The notes below the pieces were generated by a model. The model was not told where the DNA came from. It did no database searches and worked only from the letters and a program-made list of their open reading frames with translations. From assembly GCA_022793195.1 (NCBI GenBank), contig JAAWCJ010000038.1, positions 124,001 through 188,000 on the forward strand: a stretch of 64,000 nt of DNA, written 5' to 3'. A program made the position numbers and the translations under genes. Origin of the DNA: Lachnospiraceae bacterium (GTDB lineage: Bacteria; Bacillota; Clostridia; Lachnospirales; Lachnospiraceae). Shown here in pieces: positions 43,668-51,739 of this stretch; within the stretch, counting starts at the first letter, position 1, and every line of letters begins with the position of its first letter.

Positions 43668-44752
43668 AAGCGGCCGCCAAAGAACAGGGTGAGGACAAAG
43701 GAGACGCCAAAAGCGATGGCGGCGGCAATCATGGCTTTTAAGAAGTTGCCAGGTTCTTCCCCGCTTGCAAACATCAGACAGGAGGGGACGGCAGGAAAAG
43801 CGTAGACATAGCAGTGGATGGTGACAATACCCTGATAAAGCCCGGCGGCGGCGCAGCCCAATATGGCAGTGACTAGCGGTTTTTTATAGCGGAGGCAGAT
43901 TCCGAAAATCACAGGTTCCGAAACTCCCGCCAGAAAAATGGTGAGACCGCTGCTTAAAGCGATTTTCTTTAAAGCAGTGGTTTTTGCTTTCAGGAAGACG
44001 GCGGCGGCAACACCGCTCATGGAAAGGGCCAAGATAAAATAGCCGACCATAAGTCCATTGTCTAAGCCGGTACTGCCGATCTGGTTTATGGCAGTTGCCA
44101 CAAAAACCCATTGTGTCCCTGTCGGGATTTGAAGGGGGGTTGTGGCGGCAAATACAGTCCAGGCCAGCCAGGGTGCGTGAAGCTGCAGCCAGGCGATGGC
44201 GCCGGATAGCGCGTTTCCGATGAGGGTTCCCAGAGGGCCGATGGCCAGAAGTCCGGCCAGGGAGGAAAGGAGCAGGATGACAAGGGGGGAGAGAATATCG
44301 TCCACAGCCTTCGGCATCAGTTTATGTACCAGTTTTTCAATCCAGACCATGGCGGCCACCAGAAGAATGACAGGAATGGTGCTGTAAGAATAGGTGGCCT
44401 TGATTAAAGGAATCCCGGCAAAAGACAGATTTCCCGAACTATTTGCCAGTTCCACAAAAGAGGGACTCATCAAAACACCCACAGCCCCGATGGCCAGGAC
44501 GGGATTTACATGGAAATGGACCGACGCCGTATGGGCCAGGAAAAACGGCAGGAAATAAAGAGGCGCGTCTCCAATGAGGGAGAGTACGGCTTCCGTGGAA
44601 GTCCCTTCTGCCAAAAGGCCGGTCATGGTCAGAATCACCACAAGAAGTTTTACCAGCCCTCCTGCAATGACGATGGGAATAATGGGCGCCATGCAACTTG
44701 AGATGTGGTCGATGAGGATGACGACAATATTTTTCTTTGCGTTCTGTTCCAT
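43631..44752 (-). CDS. PTS sugar transporter EIIC (beta-glucoside family), stand-alone
   Basis: A 373-aa membrane permease domain of the Glc/Bgl PTS family with about ten hydrophobic helices and the conserved GVSEPVIFGI segment. EIIB and EIIA domains, usually fused in this family, are absent and no separate EIIB gene is near, so it must borrow them or transport without phosphorylation. ATG 44752 has GGAGG 8 nt upstream. The C-terminal residues EENPGVERC are encoded by the right arm of the palindromic element, so the original 3' end may have been altered. It has its own promoter and structured leader. Confidence 0.87.
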   Translation of the reverse strand: MEQNAKKNIVVILIDHISSCMAPIIPIVIAGGLVKLLVVILTMTGLLAEGTSTEAVLSLIGDAPLYFLPFFLAHTASVHFHVNPVLAIGAVGVLMSPSFVELANSSGNLSFAGIPLIKATYSYSTIPVILLVAAMVWIEKLVHKLMPKAVDDILSPLVILLLSSLAGLLAIGPLGTLIGNALSGAIAWLQLHAPWLAWTVFAATTPLQIPTGTQWVFVATAINQIGSTGLDNGLMVGYFILALSMSGVAAAVFLKAKTTALKKIALSSGLTIFLAGVSEPVIFGICLRYKKPLVTAILGCAAAGLYQGIVTIHCYVYAFPAVPSCLMFASGEEPGNFLKAMIAAAIAFGVSFVLTLFFGGRLDAEENPGVERC

Positions 44753-44778
44753 AAGGGGAGCCTCCATAGGGGTTTTAC

Positions 44779-44838
44779 TTAAAATACCTCCATTTCATTT
44801 ATGGTGGTGCCAGACATCGCGGGCATGGGGTATTTTAA
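44779..44838 (-). promoter_or_regulatory. Structured 5' leader of the EIIC mRNA
   Basis: TTAAAATACC (44779-44788) pairs with GGTATTTTAA (44829-44838), enclosing a mini-hairpin CCAT...ATGG. With transcription starting near 44842, this stem forms the very 5' end of the mRNA. No known antiterminator (RAT) sequence is recognised. The regulatory role is inference. Confidence 0.5.
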
Positions 44839-44848
44839 AATCAAACAG

Positions 44849-44877
44849 ATTATAGCACTGATTCGGAAAGGTTGCAA
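44849..44877 (-). promoter_or_regulatory. Promoter of the EIIC gene
   Basis: On the minus strand: TTGCAA (44877-44872), a 17-nt spacer, TATAAT (44854-44849). With the leader hairpin this explains the left part of the 44753-45112 gap. The right part (about 44880-45110) is AT-rich, with only a weak possible promoter (TTTTGC-N17-TATACC, ending about 45066) for the DUF262 gene. Confidence 0.75.
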
Positions 44878-45112
44878 GAGACGGAGACGTTTGATTTTCC
44901 GCATTTTTAACTTGCAGGAAATTAAGACAGGAGAGATTTAGAAAATTAAAATTAATCAGTGGACATGGGAGGCGGGAGGTGTTAAAATTAAGTAAAACAG
45001 ATGAAAGAGAACTTAAAATATTTTGGTTACACTAAAAGTTTTTGCCAACGGGAAGTATGGCGTATACCGTATTTAGGAAATTTTTAGATTTTATATGGAG
45101 GGGGTGTCGGTA

Positions 45113-46180
45113 ATGTCTATAGAAGAAAAAAGGGAAAAACTGGATGAGCAGATTGAAAAATCGCGAAAGGAAATCAAAGCCGACAGGATGGATATGTCTT
45201 TCGGGGAGATCATGAGTATGTATGATGAAGGGGAATTGATTATTTCTCCGGAATTTCAGCGCGCTTTCAGATGGGAGAAGGATAAACAGACGCGGTTTAT
45301 AGAGTCTTTGATACTGGGGATTCCCATCCCGCCTATTTTTGTGGCAGAGACAAAGGGAAATGTATGGGAATTGGTGGATGGCCTGCAGCGGTTGTCTACG
45401 GTTTTGTCATTTTTTGGGAAATTAAAAGATAAAGAAAAAAATAATCTTATATTAGAAGAAGCTTCTATTTTGAAGGAATTAAAAGATTTCAGTATTGATA
45501 CACTGCCGATTAAGTATAAACTACTATTAAAAAGAGCTGTATGCCGGGTGGAAATCATAAGATATGACAGCGGATTTGATATGAGATATGAGCTGTTCAA
45601 CCGGTTAAATACAGGTGGAGTGCTTTTAAGTGAACAGGAGATACGAAACTGCATTTTCCGTTCCTATGGCGATACATTCAATAAATTTATTCGGGAATTA
45701 TCGGAAAAAGAGTATTTTACAAGCATTATAGAAATACGAAAAGAAGACAAAGAGAGGATGTATTCCCAGGAGTTGGTTCTGCGATTTTTCACATTGAAAA
45801 ATTTCGGAACAACATTTGAAAAAAACATCCAACAACATATGGATGAATATATGCTTAAAGTATCTAAAAAAGAAATCAATTTCGATTACAAAAGGGAAGA
45901 AGAGGTATTTAAGCAAACATGTAAAATCATACAGGGGCTTCAGAAAAATGTTTTTAAATTATCAACCCTTAAATTTTCTACCAGTATGTATGATTCCCTG
46001 ATGATTAATATTGCTTTGAATTTAGAAAAATGCATGAAGTATTCTGCAGAAGAATTCAGAGAGAAAATCGAATTACTGAAAAAGGATAAAGAATTCAGGA
46101 AAAATACGAATTCATCCAGCAGCAGCAAATATAGAATCAACAGTAAAATAGAAATAGCGCACCAGGTTTTATTCAGATGA
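45113..46180 (+). CDS. DUF262 (GmrS/ParB-like) protein of a two-gene accessory cassette
   Basis: 355 aa from ATG 45113, which follows GGAGGGGGTGTCGGTA. The DUF262 hallmarks are present: ISPEFQRAFRW (45-54), the DGxQR nucleotide-binding motif as DGLQR (89-93), and FNRLNTGGVLLSEQEIRN (162-179). In GmrSD this domain binds and hydrolyses NTPs and controls a C-terminal DUF1524 HNH nuclease. No DUF1524 domain is present here; the C-terminus is helical and Lys/Ser-rich. The next gene, a HEPN protein, overlaps by 4 nt and probably supplies the effector activity. The region is visibly richer in AT than its neighbours, suggesting transfer. Confidence 0.9.
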   Translation: MSIEEKREKLDEQIEKSRKEIKADRMDMSFGEIMSMYDEGELIISPEFQRAFRWEKDKQTRFIESLILGIPIPPIFVAETKGNVWELVDGLQRLSTVLSFFGKLKDKEKNNLILEEASILKELKDFSIDTLPIKYKLLLKRAVCRVEIIRYDSGFDMRYELFNRLNTGGVLLSEQEIRNCIFRSYGDTFNKFIRELSEKEYFTSIIEIRKEDKERMYSQELVLRFFTLKNFGTTFEKNIQQHMDEYMLKVSKKEINFDYKREEEVFKQTCKIIQGLQKNVFKLSTLKFSTSMYDSLMINIALNLEKCMKYSAEEFREKIELLKKDKEFRKNTNSSSSSKYRINSKIEIAHQVLFR

Positions 46181-46845
46181 GGCATTTACTTATGGAAGAT
46201 GAACAAGCTTATTTGGACTTTATACACGAATTGGAGAGGGAAAGGGATTGGAGAGTCGCAGAACTAAATGAAATGAAGCGGTTATTCAGGCCGGTAGCTG
46301 AAATGAATGTGGAGGCTTATGTAAATATATATTTGAAAATGACGGTGCCTATGGCTTATGCCCATTGGGAAGGGTATTGCGTCGCCAGCTTTAAGATATT
46401 AATGGAGTATATGAACAAAAAAGAAATAGCGGCTCAAGCAGTAGCGTACAATATATTAACATATGCCAACAATAAAACATATGACCGATTAAAAGGAAAG
46501 AGCAGTTTCGCACAAAGAGTGGAATTTTCAAAAAAGTTTATTGAAATTTTGAATCATAATATATACTTCTCCGGGAGGCTGGATACGAAATCCAATTTGA
46601 ACTATAAAATTTTACAGGAAATTTTGCAGATCTTCGGAATGGATGAGGAAGGAGTCAGTGAATATGAATCAGATTTGGATACACTTGTGACTGTGAGGAA
46701 TTTCATTGCCCATGGAGAAAACAGCAGAGTGCCGGATTTTGATAAAATGAATGAAAATGTAGAAATTGTAACTGCTTTAATTGATGCAATACTGCTCAAA
46801 CAAGTGCGGTTTGCCCAGGAAGAAATGTATTTACGGTATTCGTGA
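46177..46845 (+). CDS. HEPN-like protein (MAE_28990/MAE_18760 type), predicted RNase
   Basis: A 222-aa all-helical protein. The C-terminal VRNFIAHGE gives the HEPN Rx4-6H active-site motif (Arg174, Asn175, His179). The N-terminal MAYAHWEGYCVASFKILMEYM is typical of the MAE_28990/MAE_18760 group. HEPN proteins of this kind are metal-independent RNases or toxin effectors in many defence and toxin systems. ATG 46177 overlaps the DUF262 stop (ATGA); ATG 46192 is an alternative. Activity and target are inferred. Confidence 0.85.
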   Translation: MRHLLMEDEQAYLDFIHELERERDWRVAELNEMKRLFRPVAEMNVEAYVNIYLKMTVPMAYAHWEGYCVASFKILMEYMNKKEIAAQAVAYNILTYANNKTYDRLKGKSSFAQRVEFSKKFIEILNHNIYFSGRLDTKSNLNYKILQEILQIFGMDEEGVSEYESDLDTLVTVRNFIAHGENSRVPDFDKMNENVEIVTALIDAILLKQVRFAQEEMYLRYS

Positions 46846-46899
46846 ACAGTAGGGCGTTATTAAATCGGAGGGTGTTAAAGTTCCTGAAAGGATAAAACC

Positions 46900-47736
46900 A
46901 TGAAAATATCAGTGATTCAAATGAAAGTGCGGGAAACAAAAGAGAAAAGCCTTCTGGAGGCGGAGAAGCGGATTGGGGAGGTGGCGGCCTCCGGCGCGGA
47001 TTTCGCAGTGCTGCCTGAGATGTTTTCCTGCCCCTATGAAACTTCCGGCTTTCCGCTTTATGCGGAAGGAGCCGACGGGGAGACTGTGGGGAGGCTCTCC
47101 GAAGCCGCCGGGAAAAACGGAATTTATCTGGTTGGCGGAAGCATCCCGGAGCGGGACGCAGAGGGGAAGATTTACAATTCGTCCTTTGTTTTTGACAGGA
47201 AAGGGAAGCTGTTGGCCAGGCATCGGAAAGTACATCTTTTTGACATCCATGTCCGGGGAGGCCAGTCTTTCCGGGAATCCGATACCTTAAGCCCTGGAGA
47301 AGGGGCTACGGTGTTTTCCACAGAGTTTGGCCCCATGGGGCTTTGCATCTGTTTTGATATCCGCTTCCCGGAATTATTCCGGGATATGGCAGAAGGCGGG
47401 GCTTTGGCAGTTTTCTGTCCGGCGGCTTTTAACTGGACCACAGGGCCGCTTCACTGGGAACTTTTGTTTCGGGCCAGGGCCGTGGACCATCAGCTTTTTA
47501 CCATCGGGGCGGCGCCTGCCGCCGACCGGAAAGCTTCCTATATATCTTACGGACATTCTATCCTGGTATCCCCCTGGGGGGAGGTACTCTTTCAGGCCGG
47601 GGAAGAAGAAGGGATTTTTACGGCAGACATTGACCTTGACCAGGTAAGGCAGGTGCGGGAACAGATTCCCATTGGAAATGTTCAGTCTTTCAGTTCGGTA
47701 AGTCCTGCAAGGGAAGGGACAGCCACCATGGAATAA
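46900..47736 (+). CDS. Carbon-nitrogen hydrolase (nitrilase superfamily, omega-amidase-like)
   Basis: 278 aa. The Glu-Lys-Cys triad is visible: LPEMF, RKVHLFD and CICFDIRFPE. It resembles NIT2/omega-amidase and related amidases that hydrolyse alpha-ketoglutaramate or similar amides. The family's usual C-terminal segment (about DRRPDLY) is not present. Instead the frame reads QIPIGNVQSFSSVSPAREGT and stops 55 bp inside the convergent rqcH gene. The catalytic core is complete, so it may still be active. Confidence 0.88.
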   Translation: MKISVIQMKVRETKEKSLLEAEKRIGEVAASGADFAVLPEMFSCPYETSGFPLYAEGADGETVGRLSEAAGKNGIYLVGGSIPERDAEGKIYNSSFVFDRKGKLLARHRKVHLFDIHVRGGQSFRESDTLSPGEGATVFSTEFGPMGLCICFDIRFPELFRDMAEGGALAVFCPAAFNWTTGPLHWELLFRARAVDHQLFTIGAAPAADRKASYISYGHSILVSPWGEVLFQAGEEEGIFTADIDLDQVRQVREQIPIGNVQSFSSVSPAREGTATME

Positions 47737-49433
47737 TTGGTATGGTAAATAACAAACCCCGGTTTGGCACCGTTTACTTTTTTCACCTGCTTTTTTTCCA
47801 CATAATCAATTTCCACTTTATCGTTTCCCTGCCCCTTTGAATAATAGGCGGCCAGCCCGCCGGCCTCCTCAAAGAGACGGTCGGGCAGGCTTTCTTTGGA
47901 GGCCCCTTCCGTTTTTGCAATGACATGGGAACCGGGAATTCCTTTTGCATGGAACCACAGATCGTTTCCTGAGGCAAAATGGAAAGTCAGTTCTTCATTC
48001 TGAAGATTATTTTTTCCAACATAAAGATGATATCCGTCAGAAGATAAGAAGTGGAGGGGTACGCTGGAAATCTTTGCTTTTTTATCTTTCGGCCCCCGCT
48101 TTTTTACAAAACCGGCTTCCCGAAGTTCTTCTTTGATCTGGAGCAAATCTGCTTCTTCCTCCGCAATATCCAGGGCAGTGGAGACAGATTCCAGATAATC
48201 AATTTCACTTTTTGTCTCCTGAATCAATTCTGTCAGGGCTTCACAGGTTCGTTTCAGCTTTCCATACCGTTCAAAATACTTATTTGCGTTTTCCTGGGGC
48301 GTCATGGTGTCATCCAGAGGAATTGTAATGGTTTCATTGGTATAATAGTTGAGAGCGGTGAGGCTTTTTGCGCCTGGCTCTGCTCCATAACCGTAAGTAT
48401 TGAGCAATTCTCCGTATATACGGAATTTATCCCGCTTTTCCGTATCCTTTAACTGCTTTTCCTGCAGCTCATATTTTTTCCGGTTCCGTTCCAGGGCAGT
48501 CTGGACCGTATGGCGCAGTTCCGTAGATTTCTGGCGGATACGTACAACGGCTTCCCTGGCGGCATAGTATGTTTCCAATACCTGGCTGATGGAGGAGAAA
48601 TCCTTCCTTTCGTAAGCAGACAGATGGCCAAGAGAAAGAGCGGAAAATTCGGTGGGAACCTGCCCGTCATAAAAAATACAGGGATTAAAGTTTCCTTTTT
48701 TGATGTCTTCCATAAAAGTACGGAAAATTCCAAAAAGATGGGTCTTTTCAAGGTCTGACAGGCCTTTGAAATCTGCCCTTCCATCCAGGGAGGCATCATG
48801 GCAGATTTCTTCCGCCATGACGGGGCTTAAACCGGTAAAGCAAGTATAAAGCGCTTTGGAGAGGGGGACAGGCTTTTCAGAAAGAGCAGAAAAAAAGTCT
48901 TTTTCTGTAATGGTTAAAGGGTCTTTTTTCTGCATGGTGTCAGGAATAAAATAAGGCCGTCCAGGAAGGACTTCCCGGACAGAACTTACGGAAAGGGGGA
49001 TATGCTTGATGCTGTCGATGATGGTATCCTCGTCATTACAGAAAATCAAGTTGCTATGTTTTCCCATAAATTCTCCGATGAGTTTTTTTCGGCAGACGTC
49101 CCCCATCTCGTTGAGATGTTCAATTTCAATGACCAGGATACGCTCCAATCCCGGCTGTGAAACAGAGAGAATCCGTCCTCCGCCGATGTGTTTTCTGAGA
49201 AGCATACAAAATCCGGGAGCAACCATGGGATTTGGCTTTTGCTGTTGTGTAAAATAAACCAGGGGAAGGCTGGCCCCCGCAGAGAGAAATAATTTCCACG
49301 TGTCTTTCTGGTTTTTTATGGTAAGCATCAGGGCATCAGCCTCCGGCTGGGCGATTTTTGTAATCCGCCCCCCTGCCATGCGTTCATTCATTTCCTTTGC
49401 CATACAGGCGATTACAATTCCATCCAGTGCCAT
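47682..49433 (-). CDS. rqcH: RqcH / NFACT family ribosome quality-control protein
   Basis: 583 aa. NFACT-N (MALDGIVIACMAKEMNERMAGGRITKI), helix-hairpin-helix and coiled-coil parts, and the C-terminal NFACT-R domain (FHASGNDLWFHAKGIPGSHVI) are in the expected order. RqcH binds stalled 50S-peptidyl-tRNA and adds Ala tails; the family was earlier called fibronectin-binding protein. Its C-terminus (VNGAKPGFVIYHTNYSMVAVP) is family-typical, so in the overlap with the nitrilase gene it is the nitrilase end that is derived. Confidence 0.95.
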   Translation of the reverse strand: MALDGIVIACMAKEMNERMAGGRITKIAQPEADALMLTIKNQKDTWKLFLSAGASLPLVYFTQQQKPNPMVAPGFCMLLRKHIGGGRILSVSQPGLERILVIEIEHLNEMGDVCRKKLIGEFMGKHSNLIFCNDEDTIIDSIKHIPLSVSSVREVLPGRPYFIPDTMQKKDPLTITEKDFFSALSEKPVPLSKALYTCFTGLSPVMAEEICHDASLDGRADFKGLSDLEKTHLFGIFRTFMEDIKKGNFNPCIFYDGQVPTEFSALSLGHLSAYERKDFSSISQVLETYYAAREAVVRIRQKSTELRHTVQTALERNRKKYELQEKQLKDTEKRDKFRIYGELLNTYGYGAEPGAKSLTALNYYTNETITIPLDDTMTPQENANKYFERYGKLKRTCEALTELIQETKSEIDYLESVSTALDIAEEEADLLQIKEELREAGFVKKRGPKDKKAKISSVPLHFLSSDGYHLYVGKNNLQNEELTFHFASGNDLWFHAKGIPGSHVIAKTEGASKESLPDRLFEEAGGLAAYYSKGQGNDKVEIDYVEKKQVKKVNGAKPGFVIYHTNYSMVAVPSLAGLTELKD

Positions 49434-49587
49434 TTCATTTTACCTCCATTTTGCTATTTTAACATAAGCAGCCTGGAAGCGCCAGAAGAAAACTATATTT
49501 ATGCTTTTATGGCCATTCGGCCGTTACAATAAGTCATAGCTTTTTTAGGAGGAATCAGGTATAATTTCATAATATAGAGGTGAGGGG

Positions 49588-49896
49588 ATGTCAGTAAAGT
49601 TGACAGATGGATTAATTTATGAAATTCTTTCGGTGGTGGAAGAGATACCGGAAGGGAAGGTTGCTACTTATGGACAGATTGCAAAGCTGATCGGGCGCGA
49701 TAAAAATGCAAGGCTGGTGGGAAAAGTCCTTAGTATGGCGGAGTATTATGGAAGGTATCCCTGTCACCGTGTGGTCAATCATGCAGGCAGGCTGGCGCCG
49801 CATTTTGGGGAGCAGCGCAGTTTACTGCTGGAAGAACACGTGGAGTTTAAAGATTCCGGCTGTGTGGATCTAAAAAAATTTCAATGGGATTGTTAA
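49588..49896 (+). CDS. MGMT-family DNA-binding/alkyltransferase-like protein
   Basis: A 102-aa protein equal to the C-terminal domain of O6-alkylguanine-DNA alkyltransferase: IPEGKVATYGQIAKLIG is the winged helix, and PCHRVV keeps the alkyl-acceptor cysteine, so it is not a Trp/Ala-type ATL. The N-terminal Ada/Ogt domain is missing, as in many short Firmicutes members. A TATAAT at 49559-49564 upstream lacks a convincing -35 box. Confidence 0.88.
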   Translation: MSVKLTDGLIYEILSVVEEIPEGKVATYGQIAKLIGRDKNARLVGKVLSMAEYYGRYPCHRVVNHAGRLAPHFGEQRSLLLEEHVEFKDSGCVDLKKFQWDC

Positions 49897-49934
49897 GGTT
49901 TGGAAAATGCCGGTATTTCCATGAAGATAAGTAG

Positions 49935-49963
49935 TTCACAAAAAGTGTGGGATAGTGTATCAT
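49935..49963 (+). promoter_or_regulatory. Promoter of the hybrid kinase/BspA/MoxR block
   Basis: TTCACA (49935-49940), a 17-nt spacer and TATCAT (49958-49963). The predicted start near 49970 excludes the ATG at 49955 and supports ATG 50000. Confidence 0.65.
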
Positions 49964-49999
49964 GGTAACTGGCAGTATGTCTTTAAAGGAGTTACGTAC

Positions 50000-51739
50000 A
50001 TGGGGTGGACGGGGTTGGGATCATACGATTTTCTCTATTTTGCCGCTGTGCTGGTTTTTCTTGTGTGGCTGGCGCTTTCTGTGGTCACTACAGTGCTGCG
50101 GATGCGCCGGAGAGATGAGGAGAGCAGAAGGCGCTTTCGATATGAAAAGATGTTTTTTCAAAATATATATCCATCTGCAGATATTATCTATATGGTAATT
50201 GGCCGGAATGATAAGAAACTGTTATATCTGAGTGAGAACGTGGAAGAAATCTGGGGGATAGCGGCAGAAGAAATTCGGACGGATATCGAGGTTTTGGAGA
50301 AACTTACGGAGCGGGAATACCGTCGTGAATTTATGCAAAAATGGAACGTATGGGATGGAAAAGAAGAACTTTTGCAAAATTTTTCCATCAGACGGAATAA
50401 TGGAAAAGAAACCTGGTTTGAACTGAGCATAAGACTTTCCAAAGATGGGAAAGCGTATTTGTTCCGGTTTAGGGAGAATACCCATGAGCGGGAGGAAATG
50501 AAACATTTAAGGGAGGAGATTCATCAGGCGGAGCTGGATGTGCGGTATAAAACGGATTTTTTGTCCAATATGTCCCATGAGATCCGGACGCCGATGAATG
50601 GGATCCTGGGGATGCTGGCTTTAAGTAAAATGAGCGCGGCGCGTATGGATGAACATTGTAAAAGTTCCAAAGAGTATCAGATGATTGCGGAATATCTGGA
50701 AAAGGCGGAGAGCCTGTCCCAGTTCCTTTTGGGACTGATCAATGATATTTTGGATATGTCCAGGATCGAGAGCGGAAAAATGGAGCTGGCAAAAGAACCT
50801 TTCGACCTGTTTGAATTTGCAGAGAAGCTGAGGGCGATGTTCCAGAAGACCATAGAGGAAAAAGGCGTTGCCTTTAAAATGGAACTTTTGGATTTCGACG
50901 TACGGAGGGTGATCGGGGATGAGCTGCGCCTGTCCCAGGTGATTGTGAACTTTTTATCCAATGCTGTGAAGTTTACCCCGGAAGGAGGGCAGATTACCGT
51001 TACTTTCCGGCAAATGAACCGACTGGAAGATAAAGTCCACTTTATGATCCGTGTACGTGATACAGGGAAAGGAATTTCACCGGAATTTTTAAAACGTCTG
51101 TTTAAACCTTTTGAGCAGGAGACGGCGACCATTGCAAAAAATTATGGCGGAAGCGGACTGGGAATGGCAATCGCCGATAACATGGTGAAACTGATGGACG
51201 GGCAGATCGTGGTGGACAGCGAAGTCGGCAGGGGAAGTGATTTTAATGTATATCTTGCATTGCCGGTGGATGAGTCACAGCCGCAGGGAATCATAGAAAA
51301 TGAGGTTTTGGTGGGAGATTCCACAGACCATGAAGAGATGGCTGAAATAGAATATACTATAGAGGGTATGAAGCTCTTGATGGCAGAGGACAATGAAATT
51401 AATGCGGAAATATCCATCAGTATTTTGGAGGAGATGGGAGCTTACGTGGAATGGGCGGCAAACGGACAGGAAGCCATCGACTTGTTTACCAGCCATGAAC
51501 CGGGATATTATGATACAATTTTGATGGATATCCAGATGCCGGTGGTGAATGGATGGGAGGCTACGGCGGCTATTCGCGGGCTTGACAGGGAAGATGCAAA
51601 GAGTATTCCGATTTATGCACTGTCGGCGGATGCTTTTGTGGAGGATAAGCGGCGGTCCGTTGCCATTGGAATGAACGGGCATATTTCAAAACCCATTGAT
51701 TTTGATGAACTGATAAAAACAATAGGAGGTTCAAAGTGA
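50000..51739 (+). CDS. Hybrid sensor histidine kinase/response regulator
   Basis: 579 aa. One membrane helix near the N-terminus (about 8-30) without a large extracellular sensor, then a PAS-like domain (about 45-165). HisKA has SHEIRTPMNGI (phospho-His about 192), and HATPase has N-box FLSNAVKF, DTGKGIS and GGSGLGMAI. The C-terminal receiver has AEDNEINAE, phospho-Asp about 509 in MDIQMP, and ISKP. There is no DNA-binding output, so signalling ends in phosphotransfer or protein contact. AAGGAG precedes ATG 50000. Coupled (GTGA) to the surface-protein gene. Confidence 0.92.
   Translation: MGWTGLGSYDFLYFAAVLVFLVWLALSVVTTVLRMRRRDEESRRRFRYEKMFFQNIYPSADIIYMVIGRNDKKLLYLSENVEEIWGIAAEEIRTDIEVLEKLTEREYRREFMQKWNVWDGKEELLQNFSIRRNNGKETWFELSIRLSKDGKAYLFRFRENTHEREEMKHLREEIHQAELDVRYKTDFLSNMSHEIRTPMNGILGMLALSKMSAARMDEHCKSSKEYQMIAEYLEKAESLSQFLLGLINDILDMSRIESGKMELAKEPFDLFEFAEKLRAMFQKTIEEKGVAFKMELLDFDVRRVIGDELRLSQVIVNFLSNAVKFTPEGGQITVTFRQMNRLEDKVHFMIRVRDTGKGISPEFLKRLFKPFEQETATIAKNYGGSGLGMAIADNMVKLMDGQIVVDSEVGRGSDFNVYLALPVDESQPQGIIENEVLVGDSTDHEEMAEIEYTIEGMKLLMAEDNEINAEISISILEEMGAYVEWAANGQEAIDLFTSHEPGYYDTILMDIQMPVVNGWEATAAIRGLDREDAKSIPIYALSADAFVEDKRRSVAIGMNGHISKPIDFDELIKTIGGSK

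Noticed and set aside
43439-43741. 100-codon open frame inside the palindromic element
   Set aside because: It runs through inverted-repeat arms and into the antisense of EIIC, with no ribosome site or domain. The nucleotide structure explains the sequence better.
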